From Clostridia bacterium (GTDB taxonomy: Bacteria > Bacillota > Clostridia > Christensenellales > Aristaeellaceae), in the NCBI GenBank assembly GCA_017938795.1, contig JAGBAV010000049.1, forward strand, positions 1 through 64,000: a stretch of DNA of 64,000 bases, read 5' to 3'. A model generated the notes under the pieces. That model saw only the letters and a list, made by a program, of their open reading frames with translations, was not told where the DNA came from and ran no database searches. The translations under genes and the position numbers were made by a program. Shown here in pieces: positions 1 to 8,443 of the stretch. How positions within the stretch are numbered: the stretch's first letter is position 1; every line of letters starts with the position of its first letter.

Positions 1-599
1 GCGGTCTGCGGGGTCGCGATGTAGCCCGGGCCGATGCCGTTGCACTGGATGTTGTACTTGCCGTACTCGGAGCAGATGTTGCGGGTGAGCATCTTCAGGC
101 CGCCCTTCGCAGCAGCGTAGGCGGAGACGGTCTCGCGACCGAGCTCGGACATCATGGAGCAGATGTTGATGATCTTGCCGTGGCCCTTCTTGATCATGGA
201 CGGGATGACAGCCTTCGCCATGATGAACGGAGCATTCAGGTCAACGTCGATGACCTGACGGAAGTCGGCAGCGGTCATCTCGCACATCGGGATGCGCTTG
301 ATGATGCCGGCGTTGTTGACGAGGATGTCGATGACGCCGACTTCCTCTTCGATCTGGGCGATCATCTTGACGACGGCTTCCTCGTCGCAGACGTTGCAGA
401 CGTAGCCGTGCGCCTTGATACCCTCAGCCTCATACGCGGCAAGACCCTTGTCAACGAACTCCTGCTTCAGGTCGTTGAAGCAGATGGTGGCGCCGGCGGC
501 AGCCATGGCCTTCGCGATGGCGAAGCCGATGCCGTAAGAAGCGCCGGTGATGAGGGCAACCTTGCCGTCAAGGCGGAAGCTGTTCATAATCTCATTCAT
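1..599 (-). CDS. kduD: SDR oxidoreductase, KduD / gluconate 5-dehydrogenase type (3' end outside window)
   Basis: Only the first 199 residues are visible; the gene runs off the left edge. It is a classical short-chain dehydrogenase: the nucleotide-binding TGASYGIG motif is at residues 18-25, NNAG at 95-98, and the catalytic YxxxK at Y161/K165. The closest family I recognise is gluconate 5-dehydrogenase / 2-dehydro-3-deoxy-gluconate 5-dehydrogenase, which reduces or oxidises keto-uronate intermediates with NAD(P)H in the cytoplasm. It lies 44 bp downstream of kduI on the same strand, which favours the KduD role (DKII to KDG). The start ATG at 599 has a strong AAGGAGG ribosome site 9-15 bases upstream. 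Confidence 0.9.
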   Translation of the reverse strand, partial: MNEIMNSFRLDGKVALITGASYGIGFAIAKAMAAAGATICFNDLKQEFVDKGLAAYEAEGIKAHGYVCNVCDEEAVVKMIAQIEEEVGVIDILVNNAGIIKRIPMCEMTAADFRQVIDVDLNAPFIMAKAVIPSMIKKGHGKIINICSMMSELGRETVSAYAAAKGGLKMLTRNICSEYGKYNIQCNGIGPGYIATPQT

Positions 600-643
600 G
601 GGAATAACCTCCTTGCATACTGTTCACTTATTCCTGTCATTGA

Positions 644-1480
644 TCAGCGCAGATCAATGGGGTTGATGTTGTCCATGTCGTCGAATTCCTGATTCTCGCC
701 GCACATGCCCCAAATGAAGGTGTAGTTGCTGGTGCCAACGCCCGTGTGGATGGACCAGGACGGGGAGATGACAGCCTGCTCATTGTGCATGACGATATGG
801 CGGGTCTCGGTCGGCTCGCCCATCATGTGGAAGAGGACGTTGTTGTCCTTCAGGTCGAAGTAGAAGTAGACCTCCATGCGGCGCTCGTGGGTATGGCAGG
901 GCATGGAATTCCAGTTGCTGCCCGGGGCGAGCTGGGTCATGCCCATGCACAGCTGGCAGGACTGCATGACAGCCGGGTGGATGTACTGGTTGATCACGCG
1001 CTTGTTGCAGGTCTCCTCGCTGCCCAGCGGGCGCTTGTTGGCCTTGTCAATGTCGATATGGACATTGGGATAGGTCTTGTGCGCGGGGCAGGTGTTGATG
1101 TAGAACTTCGCCGGGTTCTCCGGGTCCTCGCTGGCCATGACGATGGTCTTCGCGCCCATGCCGACATAGAGGCCGTCATACTGCTTGAGGGTATACACCA
1201 CGCCGTCGACGGTGATGGTGCCCTTGCCGCCGATGTTGATGACGCCCATCTCGCGGCGCTCAAGGAAGGTATCGGAGCAGAGCTCCTTGCAGCCAACGAG
1301 CTCGACGCTCTTGCTGACCGGCATCACGCCGCCCGCAATGATGCGGTCGAAGTGGGAATAGGTGAGGATCGCATCGTCCGCGGCGAAGACGGTCTCGATG
1401 AGATACTCGCTGCGCAGGCGGTCTGTGGTATAGTGCTTCGCGTCCAGCGCGGCGGACGGCTGGCGGACAGTCAGTTGCAT
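644..1480 (-). CDS. kduI: 5-keto-4-deoxyuronate isomerase KduI
   Basis: A 278-residue protein of the KduI family, which converts 4-deoxy-L-threo-5-hexosulose uronate to DKII in pectin and uronate catabolism. The cupin zinc ligands known for the family are all present: H196 and H198 in the CHTHERRME segment, E203 in the same segment, and H245 in SIHTGVG. Length is the family norm. The start at 1480 follows an AGAGGAGG ribosome site. It is the first gene of a two-gene operon with kduD, behind its own promoter at 1561-1596. The unsaturated uronates it needs could come from the GH105 hydrolase at 21395-22561. Confidence 0.96.
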   Translation of the reverse strand: MQLTVRQPSAALDAKHYTTDRLRSEYLIETVFAADDAILTYSHFDRIIAGGVMPVSKSVELVGCKELCSDTFLERREMGVINIGGKGTITVDGVVYTLKQYDGLYVGMGAKTIVMASEDPENPAKFYINTCPAHKTYPNVHIDIDKANKRPLGSEETCNKRVINQYIHPAVMQSCQLCMGMTQLAPGSNWNSMPCHTHERRMEVYFYFDLKDNNVLFHMMGEPTETRHIVMHNEQAVISPSWSIHTGVGTSNYTFIWGMCGENQEFDDMDNINPIDLR

Positions 1481-1560
1481 AGGAAAAACCTCCTCTGTCG
1501 ATGTATCAGCGCACAGTCTTTGTCATGCTCCGGATGTGTTTCCGGTACGCATTTTCCGGT

Positions 1561-1596
1561 ACTGTAAATTATAGCACATTCTCTTTCATATGCCAA
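1561..1596 (-). promoter_or_regulatory. sigma-A promoter of kduI-kduD
   Basis: Read on the minus strand there is a -35 TTGGCA (1591-1596), a 17-base spacer and a perfect -10 TATAAT (1568-1573) preceded by TGC, an extended -10. Transcription would start near 1561, about 80 bases before the kduI start codon. Confidence 0.75.
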
Positions 1597-1646
1597 TATA
1601 TTGCTCAAAATTATGCGATAATGTCCATGAGGCTCATGCATATCTG

Positions 1647-1665
1647 CCAAGTGGTCTGATGAGCC
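1647..1665. promoter_or_regulatory. candidate operator shared with the gntR promoter
   Basis: The 15-base string CCAAGTGGTCTGATG (1648-1662) differs at one base from the string at 47320-47334 upstream of the FadR/GntR regulator gene. TGGTCTGA resembles the TGGTC half-sites bound by FadR-family regulators. It lies about 52 bases upstream of the kduI -35 box. The role is inferred. Confidence 0.45.
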
Positions 1666-1682
1666 TTTCCCCCAATCCGAAG

Positions 1683-1712
1683 GAATATTCCTCCAGCGTC
1701 CGGACATAATGA
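1683..1712 (+). promoter_or_regulatory. sigma-G-like promoter of the gerA operon
   Basis: GAATA (1683-1687), a 17-base gap and CATAATGA (1705-1712) resemble the forespore sigma-G pattern (gnATR, 17-18 bases, CATnnTA). It sits about 30 bases before the gerAA start, where a germination-receptor promoter is expected. The last -10 position is a mismatch. Confidence 0.5.
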
Positions 1713-1740
1713 CCCTATCACAAAGAAAGAGGGGCAGCCC

Positions 1741-3207
1741 ATGTGCGACGACGCCATCGTTCTATGCCCGCTGCTTGAGCGGAATCTCGAGGTCCTGCGT
1801 GCGCGGCTTGGCGCGCCGGGCAATGCGGATGTGCTGATCCGCCGCTTCCGCTCGGGCGCGTTCGCCTCCGCGCTGGTCGCCGTGGACGGCATGGTCAACA
1901 GCGTACTGGCGGACGAAAACATCCTCAAGCCCTGCATGGATCTGCCGCACAGCGCGGGCGCGGACGTCCCGCCTGACAGGCGCGTCGGCTACCTGATGGA
2001 GAACGCCGTCTCCGTCCTGCCGATGAAGATGAAGGACAACATCGACGAGATTCTCGCCGACGTCCTCAGCGGGCAGAGCGCGCTGCTGTGCGAGGGCTGC
2101 GCGACGGCCTGCGTGATGGACACGCGCGGCTTTGAGAAGCGCACCATCGGCCGCCCGGAGTCGGAGAAGGTCGTGCTTGGCCCTCACGAAAGCTTCAGCG
2201 AATCCATCCGCACGAACATCACGCTCATCCGCCGCATCGTGCAGCGAGAGGAGCTGACGACAGAATTTGTCACCGCAGGCGGCGCGATGAAGACGCGCTG
2301 CGCGCTGCTCTATCTGCGCGGCACGGCGGACGAGACCCTCCTCTCGCGTATCCGCAGCAGGATCGAGGGCTGCAGCTACGACTTCCCGCTGACGACGGGC
2401 GACGTCGAGCGCCTGATTGAGCGGCACCCTCTCTCCCTCATCCCCGAATGCGTGCGCACGGAGCGTCCCGACCGCGCAGCCTCCTTCCTCGCCGAGGGGC
2501 AGATCGTCGTGCTCACGGATGGCTCGCCCGATGTGATCGGCGCGCCGGCAACCGTCTATCATCTGCTCCATACCCCGGACGACGCAACGCTGCGCTGGCA
2601 ATACGGCACCTTCCTGCGCCTCATTCGTCTCATCGGCGTGCTGATCCATCTGCTGCTGCCGGGAGTGTTTCTGTCCATCCTGCGCTTCCATCCGCAGCTG
2701 CTCTCGCCCATGCTGCTCACCAGCGTCTACGAGACAGGCTCGCGCGTGCCGATCCCTGTGTATCTGGAGGCGCTGCTGATGACGCTCGCCTTCGACCTGA
2801 TCACCGAGGCCGGGCTTCGTGCGCCGGGGGCGCTGGGCAGCGCGCTGGGCATCGTCTCCGGCCTGATCCTCGGGCAGAGCGCCGTCAGCGCGGACATCGT
2901 CAGCCCGCTGCTGCTGATTGTCGTGGCGGCGAGCGGCCTTGGAGGCTTCTGCGTGCCCAATTACGAGCTGAGCATCGGTCTGAAGATCGCGCAGCTGGCG
3001 CTGATGACCTGCGGCGCATTCGGCGGGCTGTATGCAATGGGGCTCTGCGCCGCTGCGCTGCTGTGTCAGCTGTGCGCGATGCGCTCTGTCGGCTCCCCGC
3101 TGACAGCCCCTGTCGCCCCGCACAGGCCGGGCAACCGCGACATCCTTCTGCGTCTCCCAATCAAGTATCAGAAAGCGAGGGCCTTCTTTGCCGGAAAAAA
3201 CCGCTGA
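1741..3207 (+). CDS. gerAA: spore germination protein GerAA family
   Basis: A 488-residue GerA-family subunit A of a germinant receptor, found in the spore inner membrane. The N-terminal soluble half (about 1-290) carries the family segments LERNLEVLRARLG, the VDGMVN stretch near residue 55 and SFSESIRTNITLIRRIV near 150-170. The C-terminal half (about 295-470) has several membrane segments. Length is typical. The start ATG follows GAGGGG. The downstream subunit gene overlaps its 3' end by 20 bases, so the three ger genes are one operon. A sigma-G-like promoter precedes it, consistent with forespore expression. Confidence 0.93.
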   Translation: MCDDAIVLCPLLERNLEVLRARLGAPGNADVLIRRFRSGAFASALVAVDGMVNSVLADENILKPCMDLPHSAGADVPPDRRVGYLMENAVSVLPMKMKDNIDEILADVLSGQSALLCEGCATACVMDTRGFEKRTIGRPESEKVVLGPHESFSESIRTNITLIRRIVQREELTTEFVTAGGAMKTRCALLYLRGTADETLLSRIRSRIEGCSYDFPLTTGDVERLIERHPLSLIPECVRTERPDRAASFLAEGQIVVLTDGSPDVIGAPATVYHLLHTPDDATLRWQYGTFLRLIRLIGVLIHLLLPGVFLSILRFHPQLLSPMLLTSVYETGSRVPIPVYLEALLMTLAFDLITEAGLRAPGALGSALGIVSGLILGQSAVSADIVSPLLLIVVAASGLGGFCVPNYELSIGLKIAQLALMTCGAFGGLYAMGLCAAALLCQLCAMRSVGSPLTAPVAPHRPGNRDILLRLPIKYQKARAFFAGKNR

Positions 3208-4261
3208 TCAGCGCGTGCATGCCGCATGGCGCTCGCGTGCCTGCGCCGCCTCTTTTGCCTGCGGCGCGTCCGTCTTTGCCTTCGGCGCGGGGATTGCTAT
3301 GCCCCTCAGCCTCAACGCCGTCTGGCTGAGCGCGCTGCCCTGCGTGCCGCTGTGCGCGCTGGCCGCCGCGCGCTGTGTCGTCCTCTCCCGCCGCATTCAG
3401 GCAGGCGGAGGCATGCGCAAATGGCGCGCCGCACTCCTCGCCGCGGTCATGCTGGCCTCCTGCGCGTTCCTGACAGCCTCGCTCGTCTCCCTCGCCGGGT
3501 ATACGCTCCTTGAGCAGGCGCGGGCCGTCAGCTGCGCGCTGCTGACGGTTGGCTTCCTCCTTGCCGCCGCTGCCCCGCGCATGCAGGGCGTATCGCGGCT
3601 GTGCTTTGCCGTGCGCTTTGTGCTGCCCGCGGCGATGCTCCTGTGCGGGCTGGCGTTCCTGCCTCAGAGAGACTCCCCCGGCCTGTATCCCCTGCTCGGC
3701 CCGGGCGCAGGCCCCGTGCTGGCCGGCACAGCGGCGATGCTCTCCTGCGCTGCTCCCGCGCTCATGCTCCTGCTGCCGCTGACCTCCTCAAGGGTATCGG
3801 ATGCGCCCACGCCTCCCATCATGCTCTTCGCCGGAAGAGCCGCTGCCGGAGCGGCGCTCGGCACGGCGCTGCTGCTGCTGTACGCGCTGCCCGGCGGGTA
3901 TGAGGCAATGCGCGCCCGGTCCGTCTGGGGCGAGCGGCTGACATTCCCCTTATCGGGCGGCGCACAGCAGCCCCTTATCAGGATGCTGATGCTGCTGCTT
4001 CAGCTGTTCGCGCTTCAGCTTGGCGCGGTCTCCCTGCTCTGTGCTGCAGAGGATGCGCTCTGCCTCGCCCTGCCCGCGCTGCGCAAGCATCGGGCCGGGC
4101 TGCTCCTGTGCGCCGCCGCGCTCGCTGCACTCATGCTGCTGCTAACCCATGCAGGCTATACAGCTGCGCTGATCGCCGCGCCGCTGATCGCCCTGCCTGC
4201 GGCGCTGACGCTCCTGCCGGCGCTCTCCCCGCGCGGCGCCGGGAAGGAGGCATGCGGATGA
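3188..4261 (+). CDS. gerAB: spore germination permease GerAB family
   Basis: A 357-residue polytopic protein with about ten hydrophobic segments, matching the GerAB subunit (APC-superfamily-like permease, thought to bind the germinant). The sequence is extremely Ala/Leu-rich and diverged, so the call rests mostly on size, topology and position between gerAA and gerAC. The start is a TTG at 3188 inside the end of gerAA, preceded by GCGAGGG; this implies translational coupling. It ends in a TGA that overlaps the likely gerAC start. Confidence 0.85.
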   Translation: MPEKTADQRVHAAWRSRACAASFACGASVFAFGAGIAMPLSLNAVWLSALPCVPLCALAAARCVVLSRRIQAGGGMRKWRAALLAAVMLASCAFLTASLVSLAGYTLLEQARAVSCALLTVGFLLAAAAPRMQGVSRLCFAVRFVLPAAMLLCGLAFLPQRDSPGLYPLLGPGAGPVLAGTAAMLSCAAPALMLLLPLTSSRVSDAPTPPIMLFAGRAAAGAALGTALLLLYALPGGYEAMRARSVWGERLTFPLSGGAQQPLIRMLMLLLQLFALQLGAVSLLCAAEDALCLALPALRKHRAGLLLCAAALAALMLLLTHAGYTAALIAAPLIALPAALTLLPALSPRGAGKEACG

Positions 4262-5436
4262 AGCGTATCCTCTGCTCCGTGATGCTGCTCATCCTTCCCG
4301 CGCTGCTGTCCGGGTGCGGCGGGCAGGAGATCGAGAGCAGCCTCTTCGTCATCGCAATGGCGGTTGACCCCGCGCCGGACGGCACGCTGACCGTGACGGT
4401 CAAGGCGCTCTCCGGCACACAGGAAACCGGAGGCGCAGGCCAGACCGGCGGCACGGCCCCGGACGCCGGCGCGCAGGAGCAGGCGTCCGCCGCAGAGCAG
4501 AGTGAGCCTGGCTATATCGTCCTCAGCGCAACAGCCCCGAGCTGCCTGCGCGCGCTGAGCCTGCTGAGCGCGACGACCCCGCGCACGCTCAACCTCTCCC
4601 AGCTGCAGGAGGTCGTCCTCAGCCGCACGCTCGCGCAGACAGACGCCGCTCTCCCCATCCTGCGCGAGATCCACTCGATGTACCGCGCCAACAGCGGCGC
4701 GATCGTCGTCGTCACCCCGGACAATGCCGGCGATTTCATCCGCCGCCAGCATGCGCTGCTGGGCGTGCGCCTGTCGCAGTATCTGCAGGTGCTCTTTGAG
4801 AGCCTGTCGCGGATGGATACCATCCCGCCCCGGGCGCAGCTCGCCTCCGTCATCGCAGCAATGGAATCCGGCACGCGAGACGCCGCCGCGGTCTATGCCG
4901 CAGGCAACGCCTTTGACAGCAGCCTTGTGCTGCCCGGCACGCCGGAGCTTGACAGGCTGCCCGGGCATCTGCCGCGGACTTCCCCGGCGGAAAATGAATA
5001 TCTGGGCAGCGCCATCTTCTCCGGCGGGCGCATGACGGGCACGCTCACCGGCAGCGAAACGGCGCTTCTCTGCCTGATCACAGGGGAAGCCAGAACGCGC
5101 AGCCCGGTCATCGGCAGCACGCAGTACAAGGTCAACCTGCCCACACGCGTACGCCGCTATATCGGCGAAGACGGCACATTGTGCGTGCATATCCGCATGA
5201 ACCTGACGCGCATCGCAGGCGATCAGGGACGAACGGCGCAGGATGTCGCCGCGCAGATTGAGCGGACGGCGGTCAGTCTGCTGCAGAAGCTGCAGGCCGC
5301 CGACTGCGACGCGGCGGGCTACGGCGCGCAGGCCATCCGCGGATACCTGACTACGGCGCAGTGGGAGCGCTCTGAATGGGCCGACGCCTACCGGAGCGCG
5401 CCCGTACGCGTGACGGCGGACGTCCGAATCCTTTGA
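4258..5436 (+). CDS. gerAC: spore germination lipoprotein GerAC family
   Basis: About 392 residues. The N-terminus MKRILCSVMLLILPALLSGCGG is a lipoprotein signal with lipobox LSGC, so the mature protein is tethered outside the forespore inner membrane. The body fits GerAC: an N-terminal domain with the ESSLFVIAMAVD start and a C-terminal region ending in VRVTADVRIL. An ATG at 4252 is also in frame, but GGGAAGGAGG (4241-4250) is spaced correctly (7 bases) only for the ATG at 4258, which overlaps the gerAB stop as ATGA. Residues about 45-80 form a Gly/Ala/Gln-rich insert (TGGAGQTGGTAPDAGAQ) of low complexity. Confidence 0.9.
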   Translation: MKRILCSVMLLILPALLSGCGGQEIESSLFVIAMAVDPAPDGTLTVTVKALSGTQETGGAGQTGGTAPDAGAQEQASAAEQSEPGYIVLSATAPSCLRALSLLSATTPRTLNLSQLQEVVLSRTLAQTDAALPILREIHSMYRANSGAIVVVTPDNAGDFIRRQHALLGVRLSQYLQVLFESLSRMDTIPPRAQLASVIAAMESGTRDAAAVYAAGNAFDSSLVLPGTPELDRLPGHLPRTSPAENEYLGSAIFSGGRMTGTLTGSETALLCLITGEARTRSPVIGSTQYKVNLPTRVRRYIGEDGTLCVHIRMNLTRIAGDQGRTAQDVAAQIERTAVSLLQKLQAADCDAAGYGAQAIRGYLTTAQWERSEWADAYRSAPVRVTADVRIL

Positions 5437-5454
5437 CTGCGGGCCAAAACAGCC

Positions 5455-5496
5455 AAGAGGCACAGGAGGAATCCCCCTGTGCCTCTTTCTTTTTTC
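5455..5496 (+). terminator. intrinsic terminator of the gerA operon
   Basis: Perfect 12-base stem AAGAGGCACAGG (5455-5466) / CCTGTGCCTCTT (5476-5487) followed by a T-rich tract to 5496, 19 bases after gerAC. Confidence 0.9.
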
Positions 5497-5545
5497 TTCG
5501 TATAATGCTATACTGATCAGCATCATAGCCATCCGGAGGGAACTC

Positions 5546-6127
5546 ATGCTGATTGACGTTTACGACTTTGACGGAACCATATACGACGGCGACTCCACGA
5601 CGGACTTTGTCCTCTTCGCCATCCGCCGCCATCCCAATGTGCTGCTGGGCCTGCCGCGCATCGCCGGTGCCGCGCTGAAGCTGTACAGGAAGCAGATCGG
5701 GCTGACGGAGTTCAAGAGCGTCCTCTTTGCCGAGATGGCCGAGCGGATGGAGCTGCCCACGGAGGCCGGCCTCTTCTGGCTGAGCCCGAAGACCAAAGCT
5801 AAGCTGGGAGACTGGTTCGCCCATACCCCGCGCGATCTGCCGATCGCCATCTGCTCCGCCTCGCCGGAATTCGAAATCATCCATGCTGCGAAGCTGCTCG
5901 GCGTCAAGACCGTGATCGGCACGCGCGTGGATACGGCGACCGGCGAGCTCATCGGCAAGAACTGCAAGGCCGAGGAGAAGCTGCGCCGCCTTGAGCAGGC
6001 TTTCGGCGAATACGAGATCCGCGCCATGTACACCGACGATGCGAAGGCCGACGGCCCGCTGCTCGCCGCCGCGCGGGAGGGATACATCCTCACCCACGGC
6101 AAGGTCGCGCCGTATTCAAAAGCATAA
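5546..6127 (+). CDS. HAD-superfamily phosphatase, subclass IB-like
   Basis: A 193-residue HAD hydrolase. Motif I is DFDGTIYD at residues 8-15 (nucleophile D8, acid D10), motif II is the Ser of CSAS near 109, and motif IV is the acidic YTDDAKADGP near 167-176. The phosphoserine-phosphatase-like layout with an alpha-helical cap between motifs I and II suggests a small phosphomonoesterase; the substrate cannot be told. The start ATG follows CCGGAGGGAA. Two -10-like hexamers (TATAAT at 5501, TATACT at 5509, the latter with TGC in front) lie upstream. The gene stands alone between two terminators. Confidence 0.88.
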   Translation: MLIDVYDFDGTIYDGDSTTDFVLFAIRRHPNVLLGLPRIAGAALKLYRKQIGLTEFKSVLFAEMAERMELPTEAGLFWLSPKTKAKLGDWFAHTPRDLPIAICSASPEFEIIHAAKLLGVKTVIGTRVDTATGELIGKNCKAEEKLRRLEQAFGEYEIRAMYTDDAKADGPLLAAAREGYILTHGKVAPYSKA

Positions 6128-6142
6128 CGCCATACAGACAGA

Positions 6143-6180
6143 AAGCGGACGGAGCTGATGCTCCGTCCGCTTGATTATTT
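6143..6180. terminator. bidirectional terminator between HAD gene and M55 operon
   Basis: Stem AAGCGGACGGAGC (6143-6155) / GCTCCGTCCGCTT (6160-6172) with a T-rich tail on the plus side; it separates two convergent genes. Confidence 0.85.
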
Positions 6181-6202
6181 TAAGGATAGCCGATTCACCC
6201 GA

Positions 6203-7015
6203 TCACAGGCAGAACATGAAGAAGCGCAGCACATCGTAATATGCATCGGAAGAGAAGGCGATGGTGCGCGGGCCGGTCTGGCGCACGCCGGGATAGAAGC
6301 TGCCGCGGCGGGCCTTGCTGTGCTCGCGGAACTCGACCTCCACGTCAAACTTATTCGGCAGATCGATGCGGAACTTCTCCGGATGGGCAAGACCGTCGGC
6401 GACAGCCTTCTCCGCCGTCTCGCGGATGCGGCGCACAGCCTCCGCCGGATGGATGGAGACGGTGCCGTTGCCGCGGCCGCGCTGCACGGGCACGGTGTAG
6501 ACATTGGGATTGAGGCGCTTGGCCTGCTCGCATACGCCCAGATCGCCGGTGACCATCAGCAGCGGAACGTCGTAATACGCGGCGGCGAAGGCATTGATCA
6601 CCAGCTCGCTGGTCTGAATGCCGTTGATGCGCACGGAAGTGTTGTGCAGATTCATCGTGTGCGCCAGCGGGCTGAAGTCCGTATTGGACGGGGAGTGATA
6701 GCCGGTGAAGATGATGCCGGAGAAGCTGGCGTCCAGCCCGGAGACCATCGAATGAATGTCGCTGCCCCAGCCGCGGAAGATCTGGATACTCTCCGGCAGG
6801 CCGGACGGGATCAGGTTGCGCGCGCTGTCATGCGCATCCTTGACGAAGATATCGTCGCTGCCGCCGGCGATCGCGCCCTCGCAGGCCGCGGACACCTCCG
6901 CCGTCATCTGGCGGCGGAAATACTCATAATCGGGCTTGTTGAGCTCCGTCTCGTTCCAGTGGCAGATGCCGCAGGTACCCTCGATATCCGAGGAGATGAA
7001 GATTCTGTTCTGCAT
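6203..7015 (-). CDS. M55 family D-aminopeptidase (DppA-like)
   Basis: A 270-residue member of peptidase family M55, zinc D-aminopeptidases that act on D-Ala-containing peptides in the cytoplasm. Metal ligands of the family are visible: D10 and E12 in SSDIEGTCG, H62 in KDAHDS, H107 in TGYHS and E137 in QTSELVINA. Length matches DppA (about 274). It is the third gene of a deoD-ybaK-M55 operon, 37 bases after the YbaK gene. A role in recycling peptidoglycan-derived D-Ala peptides is the usual inference; nothing in the context proves the substrate. Confidence 0.92.
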   Translation of the reverse strand: MQNRIFISSDIEGTCGICHWNETELNKPDYEYFRRQMTAEVSAACEGAIAGGSDDIFVKDAHDSARNLIPSGLPESIQIFRGWGSDIHSMVSGLDASFSGIIFTGYHSPSNTDFSPLAHTMNLHNTSVRINGIQTSELVINAFAAAYYDVPLLMVTGDLGVCEQAKRLNPNVYTVPVQRGRGNGTVSIHPAEAVRRIRETAEKAVADGLAHPEKFRIDLPNKFDVEVEFREHSKARRGSFYPGVRQTGPRTIAFSSDAYYDVLRFFMFCL

Positions 7016-7052
7016 ATGGATAACCTTCTTTTCTTGTGTTTTGGGTACGCAG

Positions 7053-7514
7053 TCACTTGGTCACATCGACCCAGCCGCAGGCCTCCGATGCGCGCTCAAG
7101 CTCCTCCACCGTCAGGCGGACGGCGCTGGCCGCCGTGCCCGCAGCGGGATAGACCACATCAAAGCGGCGCAGGGACTCGTCCAGATACACCGGAACGCCC
7201 TCATGAATGCCGAACGGGCATACGCCGCCCACGCCGTGGCCGATGAGCGCCTCCACGCGCTCCGCCGGGAGCATGCGCGCCTTCATGCCGAAGGCCGCCT
7301 TGAACTTGGGGTTGTCAATCCTCGCATCGCCTGCAGCGAGGATGAGGATCGCGCCGTCGCCCCGCTCAAAGGAGAGCGTCTTTGCGATGCGGGCGGGCTC
7401 GCAGCCCAGCGCCTGCGCCGCCAGCGCAACCGTCGCACTGGAGACGTCAAGCTCCATCACCCTGTCCTCAAAGCCATGGCGCGCCAGATGCGCGCGTGCA
7501 TTCTCGATACTCAT
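7053..7514 (-). CDS. YbaK/EbsC family aminoacyl-tRNA deacylase
   Basis: A 153-residue YbaK-fold protein (prolyl-tRNA editing domain family), which hydrolyses mischarged tRNAs such as Cys-tRNA(Pro). The conserved lysine region AKTLSFERGD lies near residues 43-52 and the GGVCPFGIHEGVPVYLDESL motif near 95-114. It starts with ATG at 7514, overlapping the deoD stop by one base, so the two are co-translated. YbaK-type stand-alone editing proteins differ in specificity, so the exact amino acid is not assigned. Confidence 0.93.
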   Translation of the reverse strand: MSIENARAHLARHGFEDRVMELDVSSATVALAAQALGCEPARIAKTLSFERGDGAILILAAGDARIDNPKFKAAFGMKARMLPAERVEALIGHGVGGVCPFGIHEGVPVYLDESLRRFDVVYPAAGTAASAVRLTVEELERASEACGWVDVTK

Positions 7515-8224
7515 CAGGCGATCTCCAGCGCGATCTCCATCATCTTGGTGAAGGTCGTCTGCCTGTCCTGCGCGGGGAGCGCCTCGCCGGTGAAGATGTG
7601 GTCGGAGATGGTGCAGATCGCCAGCGCATTCTTGCCGGCACGGGCGGCGTTCAGGTAGAGCGCGCCGGTCTCCATCTCGGTCGCCAGCACGCCAAGCTTC
7701 TTGAGCTTGCCCGCGCTGCCGGCCTCGTCATAGAAGATATCGGAGGAGAAGAGCGCGCCGACCTTCGGCTCCACGCCCAGCTTCCTCGCGGCGTTCACAG
7801 CGGCGTCCAGCAGCTTGAAGGAGGCGCAGGGCGCGACGTTGCCGTCGAAGAACTGACGGCCGAAATTGGAATTGGTATAGGCAGACATAGCGAAGACGAT
7901 ATCGCGCAGCTTGATGTCGTCGGCGATGCCGCCGGCGCTGCCCACGCGGATGATATTCTCCACGCCGTAGTAGTTATACAGCTCGTAGGAGTAGATGCCG
8001 ATGGACGGCATGCCCATGCCGGAGGCCATCACAGACACGCGCTTGCCCTTGTAATAGCCGGTATAGCCCTGAACGCCGCGGACATTATTGACCAGCACAG
8101 CGTCCTCAAGGTAGGTCTCCGCGATGAACTTCGCGCGCAGCGGATCGCCGGGCATCAGCACGGTGCGGGCGAAATCGCCCTCCTTCGCGGTGATATGGGG
8201 GGTCGGGATATTGGGATTGGACAT
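7514..8224 (-). CDS. deoD: purine-nucleoside phosphorylase DeoD type
   Basis: A 236-residue trimeric/hexameric-type (DeoD) nucleoside phosphorylase that splits purine nucleosides with phosphate. The signature MPGDPLRAKFIAE is near residues 24-36, the G-x-G-x-P segment SGMGMPSIGIYSYEL near 68-82, and VGSAGGI near 92-98. Length and start (MSNPNIPTPHI) match the family. The ribosome site is AAAGGGG. It heads a three-gene operon behind a strong promoter (8287-8315). Confidence 0.97.
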   Translation of the reverse strand: MSNPNIPTPHITAKEGDFARTVLMPGDPLRAKFIAETYLEDAVLVNNVRGVQGYTGYYKGKRVSVMASGMGMPSIGIYSYELYNYYGVENIIRVGSAGGIADDIKLRDIVFAMSAYTNSNFGRQFFDGNVAPCASFKLLDAAVNAARKLGVEPKVGALFSSDIFYDEAGSAGKLKKLGVLATEMETGALYLNAARAGKNALAICTISDHIFTGEALPAQDRQTTFTKMMEIALEIA

Positions 8225-8286
8225 ACAAACAGCCCCTTTCTGCTATATTCTGCGGCATGCGCCGCGGTCGGTCGGATATGTATCCT

Positions 8287-8315
8287 ATTATACCCTGTCA
8301 TCAGTAAATTGCCAA
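8287..8315 (-). promoter_or_regulatory. sigma-A promoter of deoD operon
   Basis: On the minus strand: -35 TTGGCA (8310-8315), 17-base spacer, -10 TATAAT (8287-8292). Confidence 0.8.
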
Positions 8316-8367
8316 CAGAAAAAAAAGCGCGCGCCGCAGCGGCACAGCCCGACAACAAATCAAAACA

Positions 8368-8396
8368 TTGACATGCGCGCCAATCTCCGATAAACT
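8368..8396 (+). promoter_or_regulatory. sigma-A promoter of the SGNH-like membrane protein gene
   Basis: Perfect -35 TTGACA (8368-8373), 17-base spacer, -10 TAAACT (8391-8396). Transcription would start near 8403, which makes the in-frame ATG at 8405 leaderless and favours the GTG at 8444. Confidence 0.7.
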
Positions 8397-8443
8397 GAAT
8401 CAATATGAAACGGGCGTATGCCCGCAGGAAGGGAGGGAATGCC

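Noticed and set aside
8405..8443. ATG at 8405 as start of the SGNH-like protein
   Set aside because: It would lie at the transcription start of the TTGACA/TAAACT promoter and has no ribosome site; the GTG at 8444 has AGGGAGGG.
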